Part shown: piece by piece, positions 29,849 through 40,400 of the stretch
Layout of the letters: the number at the start of each line of letters is the position of its first letter
Numbering within the stretch: position 1 is the stretch's first letter
Origin: Theristus sp. LFF4_11
Taxonomy: Eukaryota; Nematoda; Chromadorea; Monhysterida; Xyalidae
NCBI GenBank assembly: GCA_030248135.1
Contig: JASANC010004626.1
Span: 1-64,000 of the forward strand
DNA: 64,000 nucleotides
Direction of reading: 5' to 3'
Program-made: the position numbers and the translations under genes
The notes under the pieces: model-generated
The model's input: the letters and a program-made list of their open reading frames with translations, nothing else
What the model was told of the DNA's origin: nothing
The model's database searches: none

Positions 29849-31919
29849 ATGTCTCGTCACGCATCACGCGAACAATGGGTGCACGACAGCATGAGCATGT
29901 TGAAGGTGAAGCGGCAGGTCCGTCTGAAGACGCCCGTCGGTATGCCAGCGAGTCTGGCGCTCAAACTGAGGCTGTGCAGTGCGGACGCGAGGGACGAAAA
30001 GGGACTGCCGTTGTTGGTGGCTGTGGTGCGATTTGTGGGCGACGTGGACGTGCAGGTCGGCGATGCAAGCTGATTGGCTGTGTGTGCGGTCCCTCCGGTC
30101 AACACGGGCTGTAAAAAGACGACCACTCAAACAATCACTAAATTCTGGCATGACCAATCAGTGCACCCGATTCAAACTCGACAAAAAAAACTCAAACCAC
30201 AATTCCACGTGTGCGTCGCGTTGACTGATCGCTGAACTATTTCTGACAAGCGTTCCAATTTTCCAGCTGCACTACATCGACGTGCTGCTGGAAGAGAACG
30301 TTGACGTGAATGCGTCGGACAGCGAGTCGCGCAACGCGCTGCTCTGGGCGTGCGCCGAGTCGAATGCCGCCGCTGCGGACAGGCTTGTCGAAAATTGGGT
30401 GAGCAGCAGAGAGAACGGCTGTTGGACAAATCAGGCAGTTTTCATTCAGTGTTGCCACAATTTACTCAGAAAAATAAATTTAATGGCTACTAAAAGTGGG
30501 TAGTGTAATTGCGACTTTACGTGTTAGAACATAATAAACGCTGTTTAGGAGCCGATAGTGACCAATTTTGTAGCTCTGTTCGTGGCCATATTACACGGGA
30601 GGAATCATCAACATGTGGAACAAATTGCTAGATGAAAATCGCAACAATATAATGAGCATCTCGCACAGAAAAAGTGTTCTGCTTTCTGGGTTCCCCGATG
30701 TTTTACTGAGACTATCAGATCGATCTGAGGTAAAGCCGCTTTTGGGCTGTTCTGTCCGTCGAGCTACCGCAGTGTGCGTCTTCCTGGCGAAACCGCCAAA
30801 ACAGCGAACGTCATGTACGGCATGGCCGGTTAAACATGGCAGCTTTTTTCAGGGTGCAAGGAGCGCGCGAATTTTGAATCAAAGAAAAAAGACGTTCAGA
30901 AACTGAATTGTGTGCCAAATTTGACGCGTTTTTTTTAAACTAATGGATTACCCGCGCTATTCTGTTCCCTTGTTCTATCCCTTGTACACATGATTGGGAA
31001 TTACGTTGGCTTTTTTGAAAAAGACCACTCCTAGTCTGCGGCTGATACCGCCTTGATGGACTGCCTCATTTATTCGGCCATACTGTATTTATTTCGCATG
31101 CTCAGAATTCGACGGGCCTCGACGTTGCAGCAGCCGACCGCCACGGCAACAGCGCGCTGATGTATGCGGCGATGCGCGGTCTTGAGAGCACGCTACGCCT
31201 GCTGCTGCGACACGTCGAGACGCACTGGGGCTACCAGATGCTGCACGCGCGCAATCGCGTCGGCTTCAGCGCCGAAGATCTGGCGCTCCGGAACGAACGC
31301 TTCACGTGCGCGCACATGTTGCAGGTGAGGGGGGTGTTCTGGGGGTGGTGCTTTGTCGCTGTGTCGCAGGCACACCCAAGCATTGCGGCGTCATGTCAGT
31401 GACTAGCAGATTCAGTGGAGTCACGGTTGAAACACGCTAAAAAGAGCGAGGTATCCGTGTCCCGGAAACAAAACTGGCCCTGAAAGCTGAGTGTGGTGTG
31501 TTGGCCCTTTTATTTCCGGAATATCACGCGGGACAGTACGCCCAGGTGAAAGGGACACCCGGAACGGAAACCCTTTTTTAGAAAGCGTGTCATTTGCCAT
31601 GCCGGATCTGGTTTCAGAGACAACGCATACGGATGTCTCAGTGCATCGAGAAGCAGCTGCGTGAATGCACGAATCAAAATCCAAAGTGGGCCTCCTACTG
31701 TGGAATGTACAAAATGACTGCTAAGTAAGTCTAAATTTAAAATATGCATGCATGTATTTCATCCAAAACACTTATTTACATACCTATCATTTTTTTAAAA
31801 TCTCTTTAAGATGGCGAAAATTGGCAATCAGTTCAAACGTAAGGGCCAAAGACAACGAGTTCCGTCAGCAGCCCGTCGAAAGAAGCGACTCAGCAGAGAG
31901 TCGGCGCTCTTCATTCTGA
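29849..31919 (+). CDS. Ankyrin-repeat protein
   Basis: Five exons: 29849-30055, 30267-30398, 31106-31324, 31618-31724, 31811-31919; all junctions are GT-AG and phases agree, giving about 257 residues. I chose the ATG at 29849 (MSRHASREQW); an in-frame ATG at 29771 would add 26 residues that overlap a MITE remnant. Ankyrin units are seen at about residues 50-95 (YIDVLLEENVDVNASDSESR then NALLWACAES) and 114-150 (DVAAADRHGNSALMYAAMRG then LESTLRLLLRH). The C-terminal tail has RQRIRMSQCIEKQLRECTNQ and ends in RSSF. Ankyrin repeats bind other proteins; no catalytic domain or membrane segment is visible, so the specific role is unknown. Intron 1 contains an inverted pair of CTGATTGG words. Confidence 0.85.
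31455..31560. repeat. Short TCCCGGAAA / CGCGGGACA repeat
   Basis: Starts with GTGTCCCGGAAACAAAA and continues to TTTTATTTCCGGAATATCACG then CGGGACA. A related copy is at 34676-34770. Probably a small MITE inside the last-but-one intron of the ankyrin gene. Confidence 0.45.
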
Positions 31920-32146
31920 TCCCTTTTATTTTATTTGTTGCCAACAATCTGATGATATTGCAATTTGAAAGCATGAAAAACGGATTTTCAACGTTTTCCA
32001 TTCAAATAGATACGTAATCAGCAAGTTCAAAACAGCGATTTCCTTTTGATTATTACTAATGGTCAAAACAAAAAACGGTCATGTCACAAAGTTTAATGAA
32101 GATATAAGCTTGCACTGAAAAGCAGACTTTTCCACCCTCAAATCAC

Positions 32147-32826
32147 TCATTGTGCCTGTTTCGCCAGTCGACGTGCGTCGCACTTCAGTTTCGTCTGTCT
32201 GAGCACCAGGCACATCGTGGTCAATGCCACGAAATCAAACAGTCGATCAACGACAAACAGTTTCATCGATCGCTCCTCCATGATCACGTGCGGCAGCAGG
32301 ACGAACGCCAAAATGCCCGTCACCCGGAGCGAAAGGCCCAAGTAGCCGAGTGCGTAGCCGGGCGCGAACGCTTGATCGAATCTAACCAACAAAGTTAGGA
32401 TGAAGAATTTCACAATTGGCAGGATTGTTTTTGGCCAATTTCTAAAATTTTGGCACGATGAACGACTAAGAATGAAATCTGCGTTTCGCATTAATTAAAA
32501 TGTGGTTGCCAAGCAAAACGCACTTGACATGATCGATCGCCTGCAGTGTTTCGAGCAGTTTCGCCATTCCAAACAGCATCAGCGCACAGACCACCAGTCG
32601 CAGTGGGCGGACCGCACCGAAACCGACTAAAAATTGGTGGCAAATATGAGAAGTTTAGACAAAACCAACGCTAATTCGCAAAACAGTTTGTACCCTGATT
32701 AAGTGACTCCACCTCACGCCAGTAAAACACGCCAATCGGCGAAAAATAAGGATTATAAATCAGGGCGCCTGCCACGAGCGCTGCGATGGTCGCCAACGCA
32801 GATCGTACCACAGCTTCGCCGTTCAT
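32147..32826 (-). CDS. Small four-pass membrane protein, paralogue 1
   Basis: Three exons: 32826-32694, 32626-32524, 32381-32147; 156 residues, phases agree. Four hydrophobic segments are seen: ALATIAALVAGALIYNPYF (about 9-28), RPLRLVVCALMLFGMAKLL (52-70), LGYLGLSLRVTGILAFVLL (89-107) and LFDFVALTTMCLVL (127-140); the C-terminus is basic and ends LAKQAQ. The motif SPIGVFYW after the first segment, AIDHVK after the second and EERSMKLFVVDRLFDF before the fourth are shared with the neighbour at 33383-34137 (TPIGRMW, RVDHIK, TGRCLKIFVINRGFDF). I do not recognise the family. A tandem duplication is the clear origin of the pair. Confidence 0.8.
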
Positions 32827-33019
32827 TTTTTATATCTCGCAGATGTTGTTTTGCCTACCACCACACAAAACTGCTTGTTTTATGGCACGTTAAAAAATTT
32901 TTTTAGCTCGCTTTATGAATGCTGCTGTTTTGGGAGATAACAGTGTATGAGTACTTGCAAAAGCACAGCCCTTCCATTGGGCACAATGTTGACACCGAAG
33001 TACTCCTAGAGATGTCAAG

Positions 33020-33098
33020 AAAAAAAAAATTTTCTATTTTTTTTCTTTTTTAAAAAAAAAAATTTTTTTTTTTTTTTAGGGGGAGAGGGATGAAAGAG

Positions 33099-33132
<34 letters not shown>

Positions 33133-33160
33133 ATTTTTTTTTTTTAAAAAAAAAAAATAA
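33020..33160. repeat. Poly(A)/poly(T) low-complexity stretch
   Basis: Alternating T and A runs up to about 40 bases long between the two membrane-protein genes. It can fold as a hairpin and may be the remains of an AT-rich hAT-like element. Such runs are error-prone in assemblies. Confidence 0.8.
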
Positions 33161-33382
33161 GTACTCCACTGATAACGATAACATTATTTGCACGCATCGC
33201 AGATAATCTTGCCATTTTTGTGTCAATTTACCGTTAGTTTTATTGCATCTATGAAGAAGGAATACGGCGCGTGAAACACTTTCGAAAGTAAAACAAAATA
33301 CGAAACAACAAACGCAAATAAAACACCAAACAAATCCCAGTTAAGCCCAACTAAATAGAAAATGAACATCGCACAACATCAA

Positions 33383-34137
33383 TCAGTCCGTCTTTTCAGT
33401 TGCAGCGTTCTGTTTGCGTCTCGTCTCGCAGTACCGCAGCAGTTTGCCGAGCAGCGCCGTTTGCGTGCACACGATCAAGAAGTCGAAGCCACGATTGATG
33501 ACGAATATTTTCAAGCATCGTCCGGTCAAGAGCGCGTGCGGCATGTCCATGAACGTCAACAACGCGAACACGCGCGCACCAACACCAAGCACCGTTTTAG
33601 GGTTGGCCGTCGCCCATTTGCTGAGAAGGAACACGAGAGAATGAAATGTTTGCAGTGGAGTCGCTTTATATCAGCGTCTGACAGGCAATGATGAACAGCA
33701 CTGAAACAGAGATCAACAAATAGGAACAACGAAAGAGAAGCCGGAACCAGCAAAAAAACGTTTCCCTCTCGTGTCCGTCCAGTGCAAAAACCAGTTCAAG
33801 AACAACACAACAAAGTGACCAATCAGCGTACCAAATGTATTCGGAATGTAGCCAATCAGCTGGATTCACAGAACGTTCGCACTGAGGATTCACAGAACGT
33901 TCGCACTGACTTTATGTGGTCAACTCGAATGAGGTACTCCAGAATGGTCGCCATGAAAAACAGCTGGAGCCCGGTGAGCGCATACTTCACGAATCGATTG
34001 TGCTCTGGTTTGATGTTGTGATGCGCCAAAGCGTCCGTCCACATTCGACCGATTGGTGTCAACTCATAGTACGCAATGCCAACCAGAAGCGACGCAATCG
34101 TCGCAAATAACGCTTTCTTGAAACTGCTTTTGTCCAT
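33383..34137 (-). CDS. Small four-pass membrane protein, paralogue 2
   Basis: Two exons: 34137-33911 and 33620-33383; 154 residues, phases agree. Segments: ALFATIASLLVGIAYYELT (9-27), VKYALTGLQLFFMATILEYL (50-69), LGVGARVFALLTFMDMPHAL (about 87-106) and FDFLIVCTQTALLGKLL (122-138). It aligns over its whole length with paralogue 1, but the intron that splits paralogue 1 after residue 44 is absent here, so one of the genes gained or lost an intron after duplication. A 23-bp direct repeat (GATTCACAGAACGTTCGCACT and similar, 33865-33909) abuts the donor site. Function unknown; both may be co-expressed but the sequence does not show it. Confidence 0.8.
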
Positions 34138-34429
34138 TTTTGTTCTATTTTTTGTTTATTTTATAAACCGCTTCCTGCAACAACTTTCAGCAGCAAAATT
34201 GATCGATATTATTGTGAAACAGACAAACCGTGGAATGACACCAGCGCAAATATTCAAATGCACCTAATCTGTTTGGTTTTAAATATTGAATAGACTCAAA
34301 ACATATAATTTTTTTCTAACGGCTGCTTGCAGGACTACAAAAAAACACTGATCGAAAAATTGTTATCAGTTGTTGTGAATCAAATGCAGTCATTCTGTTA
34401 TCAGCCTTTTGTACTGTTTTGTTTGTCCA

Positions 34430-37400
34430 TCAGAGAAGGTTATCCACAAACTCGATGCTCCACAGCGCCAATGGTGACGGTGGGTAGCGGTGATCAACAT
34501 GTGCCTGCAATGAACAAAAAAAATTCAAACAATTTCAAAAAAAAACCGTGACACTTTTCCGACGCATATGGCGATTTCCGAAGTACAAGCGCATGGTGAT
34601 TTCAGAAGGCAGAAAGCTGAAATCAGTGTTAGGCGGTGTTGTTCAAACATGCGTCCGTTGTTCAATCCGCCTAGGAGTCCCGCGCATTGTCCGTGACCCA
34701 GAAATAAAAATAAAAGTTGTGAGGTTTTTTTGAGGCCAAAACTTTTATTTCCGGGACAACACGCGGGACACCTGTGAGGGTGTGTGTATGTCCTGAATTG
34801 CACGAAAGCAGCCTACACATCTTCACGACATACCTTGGCATCCCAGCTGTCCGTTGTGTTATCGAGCGTCATAAAATGACACGGCCGCTCTTCAGTGTCA
34901 ATGAAGAACGTGCCGTTGTCCGTGGGGAACAGCCGAAAGTGGCCGATGCGCACTTTACTCCGTGCCGGCCCAAGGTTGTCCACTGTGCCGTTCGATGTGA
35001 CGTAACTGCAAGCGAGGCAGCTGGTTGTTTGTTGATGTTGTATTTAGTGACTTTGGTGATTGACGCTGGTAAGTTTGGTGACTTTTTTGCACAGTTTGTT
35101 GACTTTGTCGTGTTGTGCTTTACTTGCTGTTTCAGGATCATCAGATTTATTTTGGCGATGTGATGGAAAAGATTGTGGTACGGAAAGGTTCTTGCTGAGA
35201 TTCTCACAGATAATCGTGATCGGAGTCAGCAGCGCGCACAATCCAAGGCGAGTCCGGCATCGACTCATCGTGACGCCCAAACGACCATGCGGTCAATGGA
35301 GTCTCCGTGAAGCGCAATGCTGCCTGTGTGAACGAAATTGTGAAACTGTGAAAAACTGTGTTGCAAAAAATGTGCACAAATACATGGAAGGAGCTTCCGT
35401 TTTCAACAACAATAAACATCTAAAAATGCGGGAGACGCATATAAAAGGAGGAATATGACCTTGTGTAAGCAGTGAAAGACTTGGCTCGACAACGCTTTTC
35501 AAGTCTCTGATGTGGTACACACGGATACAAGTACATACCGTATTACCTCTATTAAACCCCCATGGGGGTTTATTTCTTCAGCGACTTCTGGGGGTGGGGG
35601 TTTATTTTTGGGGGGGGGGATTATTTTTGGGGGGGGGTTTATTTGAAAACCATTTTTAGGGGTGGGCAAAATGGCAAAAATACCTTCCATGGCAGGAAGG
35701 AAGTCGCAGAAACTTCTACTTTTCACAGAGATTTCCTTTGGTAACAGCCTTTTGTAATGAAATTACCGCCAACTCATCCCTTTGGGGCCTTTGGTAGCAC
35801 AATTTCACAAATGTCACTGCATTCAGCCACTGAATTCGCTAGGTATGTGTTTCAAACAGGTTTCTAATAAACCCCCATGGGGGTTTATTTTTGGGGGGGG
35901 ATTATTTGGAAACTTGTCGAGGGGGTGGGGGTTTATTTTTGGGGGGGGGTTTAATTTTGGGGGGGGGTTTAATAGAGGTAATACGGTAAGAGTTATATTT
36001 TTGCGCCGCGTTTGTTGTTTAAAAGCTTGCTGAAAAGCGTAAAAACGTTGAAGTTATTTTTCAATTGTCCTCTTCAGTTTAGTCTAAAATCACACCATGT
36101 GCGAAATTCTGTAAATTCTGTGCAAGAACAGAAACATCAGAAATTGCAAAATATTGCTGCATGTAGCTTTATCGTTGTTGTTGTTGTTGTTTTGTTGGGA
36201 TTTTTAGGCGATGTTTTTAGCCAGGGCTAACCCAGAGAAGCGTACAGAACGCCATTGAGTAGGGCGCCCATCAAGTTTTCTCTGTCATTAAGTGCCTACA
36301 TACCCCTCGGCGGGGCTCGATCCTTTGAGCGCACAGACTGTAGTCTAACGCACTACCACCAGACCACGAGGGTGACAATTGTTGTTGTTGCTAACGTACG
36401 CACCGCTGTGCATACAGCAGCACCAGTGCAAAAAGTGTTGTCTTCCGTTGATTTTCACCCTTTTTACCAAACTCTTGTGAGAGGATAAACCGGTGAGTCA
36501 TTGCCACAGAAGGAGACGCCTCTGCGATACACTTTGTGCAAACCAGTGTCAGCGATCTAAAGTCTGATCGTTATTTTAGTGGTTTTAGTGGTCGCTAAAT
36601 GCTAGAAAAAAAACAAATGTGAAAGTGTCATTTGTCTATAATGTACGAGGGTTGCCACTTGCAACCGAAATAAAGAATAAACGGCGCAAAAATATGACTC
36701 TTATGTACTTGTATCCGTGTGTACCACATCAGAGACTTGAAAAGCGTTGTCGAGCCAAGTCTTTCACTGCTTACACAAGGTCATATTCCTCCTTTTATAT
36801 GCGTCTCCCGCATTTTTAGATAATATTCTGACTTTTACATAAGCCGCGAAGGTCGGACCAAAATCACAATACTCAGGTTTTTTCATTTATCGTTTTTTAG
36901 GCCAATTTCGCCCATGCTATTTCTACGGCCGATTCCCCAAAATTGTCACGATTCAGTACCTAGAATTGCTCACATAAGAAAACTGATCCAAAAGCCGTGA
37001 TCAGTGCATTGAATTACCCTTGAAAACACAGTTTTCTTGTTTTTCATTTTTGGACCGATTTCGCCAATTTCCACGGCCGATTCGCCCGAAATCGTCACGA
37101 TTCGGTATCTAAAGTTGCTCACGTAAGAAAACTAACCCAAAATCTGTTATCAGCGCATTGAATTACCCTTGAAAACACAGTTTTCTTGTTTTTCATTTTT
37201 GGACCGATTTCGCCAATTTCCACGGCCGATTCGCCCGAAATCGTACCGATTCAGTACCTACAATTGCTCACATAAGAAAACTAACCCAGAATCCGTGATC
37301 AGCGCATTGAATTACCAGTGAAAACACCGTTTTTTTGTTTTTCATTTCTGGACCGATTTCGCCAATTTCCACGGCCGATTCGCCCGAAATCGTCACGATT

Positions 37401-40400
37401 CAGTATCTAGAGTTGCTCACATAAGAAAACTGATCCAAAAGCCGTGATCAGTGCATTGAATTACCCTTGAAAACACAGTTTTCTTGTTTTTCATTTTTGG
37501 ACCGATTTCGCCAATTTCCACGGCCGATTCGCCCGAAATCGTCACGATTCGGTATCTAAAGTTGCTCACGTAAGAAAACTAACCCAAAATCTGTTATCAG
37601 CGCATTGAATTACCCTTGAAAACACAGTTTTCTTGTTTTTCATTTTTGGACCGATTTCGCCAATTTCCACGGCCGATTCGCCCGAAATCGTACCGATTCA
37701 GTACCTACAATTGCTCACATAAGAAAACTAACCCAGAATCCGTGATCAGCGCATTGAATTACCAGTGAAAACACCGTTTTTTTGTTTTTCATTTCTGGAC
37801 CGATTTCGCCAATTTCCACGGCCGATTCGCCCGAAATCGTCACGATTCAGTATCTAGAGTTGCTCACATAAAAAAACTAACCCAAAATCCGTGATCAGCG
37901 CATTGAATTACCTTGAAAAACAACCTTTTATTGTTTTTCATTTCTGGACCGTTTTCGCCAATTTCCACGGCCGATTCGCCCGAAATCGTCACGATTCAGC
38001 ATCTAAAGTTGCTCACGTAAAAAAAATAACCCAAAATCTGTTATCAGCGCATTGAATTACCCTTGAAAACACAGTTTTCTTGTTTTTCGTTTCTAGACCG
38101 ATGTCGCCAATTTCCACGGCCGATTCGCCCGAAATCGTCACGATTCAGCATCTAAAGTTGCTCACATAAGAAAACTAACCCAAAATCCGTGATCAGCGCA
38201 TTGAATTACCCTGAAACACCATTTTCTTGTTTTTCGTTTCTGGACCGACCGATTTCGCCAATTTCCACGGCCGATTTGCTCGAAATCGTCACGATTCAGC
38301 ATCTAAAGTTGCTCACGTAAGAAAACTAACCCAAAATCCGTGATCAGCGCATTGAATTACCCTGGAAAACACCCTTTTCTTGTTTTTCGTTCCTGGACCG
38401 ATTTCGCCAATTTCCACGGCCGATTCGCCCGAAATCGTCACGATTCAGCATCTAAAGTTGCTCACGTAAGAAAACTAACCCAAAATCAGTGATCAGCGCA
38501 TTGAATTACCCTGGAAAACACCATGTTCTTGTTTTTCGTTTCTAGACCGATTTCGCCAATTTCCACGGCCGATTCGCCCGAAATCGTCACGATTCAGCAT
38601 CTAAAGTTGCTCACGTAAGAAAACTAACCCAAAATCCGTGATCAGCGCATTGAATTACACTGGAAAACACCATTTTCTTGTTTTTCGTTTCTAGACCGAT
38701 TTCGCCAATTTCCACGGCCGATTCGCCCGAAATCGTCACGATTCAGCATCTAAAGTTGCTCACATAAGAAAACTAACCCAAAATCCGTGATCAGCGCATT
38801 GAATTCCTACGGACTGGACCTTTTTCCTATTATTTTTCGTAGCTCAGACAAAATTTGTAAGAGTGAAAAGCTGATACCCAGTCAAAATGCTACGAACTGT
38901 AAAAAATGCACAATTTTGACGAAAAAAATGCCCTGGCAAAATTTTTTTTTCACAATCTACGAATGAAATTACCCCAGGAAACATTTTTGTTGGACTGTGA
39001 AAGTGTCGCAGGTGAAAATTGAAAGGGCGCACACTTAAAACCAGGTGAAAACCCTGCGATCTTTTAAAAATGCCCAATTTTTTACCCAAAACAAGGTCTG
39101 GGTAAAAAATTAACTTACGTTTCAAAATCTCCGGATGGAATTACCCCAGGAAACATTTTTGTTCGACTGTGAAAGTGTCGCAGGTAAAAATTGAAAGGGC
39201 GCACACCTAAAACCAGGTGAAAACCCTGCGAACTTTTAAAAATGCCCAATTTTTACCCAAAAACAGGGTCTGGGTAAAAAATTAACTCAATTTTCAAAAT
39301 CTCCGGATGGAATTACCCCAGGAAACATTTTTGTTCGACTGTGAAAGTGTCGCAGGTAAAAATTGAAAGGGCGCACACATGTTGATTACATACCAGAAAA
39401 AAAAATACAAAGGGAAAGAAGTAACACGATTTTCAGAATAGGTTTTTCGTGTCTAGAGCGTATGAAAAATCGTCCGATAAAAATGTTTTCGCGGCTCCAA
39501 GCACAACTTTGGGTGTTCGTTTCGTGTGCACAGAACCAAGTTTGTGGCTTATACTATGCTCGCTGCAGGGCAGCGAGAAAGTTTGAAAAACGCGCGCGAG
39601 GGGAAAACGGCTCATATTATGCGTGATGCGCTGTCCGCTCGCTGACGCTCGCTCGCGCATCCGCATGATATGTCTGATGTTACACCAGTGAAAAAATCCA
39701 CTGAAATTTACAAGTAAAAGTCACAAAAACGGTTACAAACCAGGTAGTTACAAGTAAAAGCAGAAAAGTTAAAAAAAACGGTCTCTAGCGAACGCGCGTG
39801 CACTTGCCTGCTGAATGTGCACGTACCAGCCGCGTTTCGTGTTGCGCAGTCGGAACTTGCCGTGCTTCAAATAGTCGAGGTTCTTGATTTCCGTCGTGAT
39901 CTTCATCGTCATCGGCACCGTCTTGCTGTTCAGGCTCCTTAGACGCTCCGAGCTAAAAATGTAGCGATTGTAAAAAAAACACAGATGATAAACTGCCAAA
40001 CACTGCAAACAAGTTTTTTAATGAATACAGCGTATGCCGGAGGGGGGGGGGCATACAAACGGGCGGTGGAATTCCGGTGTGCACCCTGATCACCGATAGG
40101 TGACATGGCCGCCCCTTGAACTTCCGTCCAAAAGCACTGGCAAAAAAAATACTCAACGAAAAAGAGACGCAGCAAATTTGTTGAGTAACCGTGCGGTGCA
40201 ACCAGCTGTTTACTGAACCAATACGTTGAGTAACTGTTGTCACATGTTGTGTGTGACTGTTTCATTGAGCAACGAACATTGCCGGATATTGCTCGTGCGT
40301 GAGCGAGCATTTGAACAGCAGCGTCTCTGCGGGGCGTCTCGTGCCGTCGACCAGCGCCGCGGTGGTGATGCGCAACAATTCGGTGAACAAGCCGATGTCG

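Larger units (their letters stand above)
35419..36822. mobile_element. Palindromic element with about 118-bp near-perfect arms
   Basis: The sequence from TCTAAAAATGCGGGAGACGC (35419) to GGATACAAGTACATA is repeated in inverted orientation, almost without change, from TGTACTTGTATCCG (36702) to GCATTTTTAGA (36822). The arms are much less diverged than other repeats in the window, so it is young or under conversion. A G-rich MITE (35538-35987) is inserted in the inner side of the left arm and a SINE (36173-36371) in the loop. No coding capacity. Confidence 0.85.

Noticed and set aside
33020..33160. A processed retrocopy poly(A) tail
   Set aside because: Both A and T runs alternate and no intronless gene copy precedes them.
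36300..36371. A tRNA gene on the minus strand
   Set aside because: A and B boxes are present, but the anticodon arm does not fold properly and the sequence continues into a shared body and AAC tail in three copies, so it is a SINE head.
36875..38805. CRISPR-like array
   Set aside because: The units are 149-bp contiguous satellites without unique spacers, and the genome is eukaryotic.
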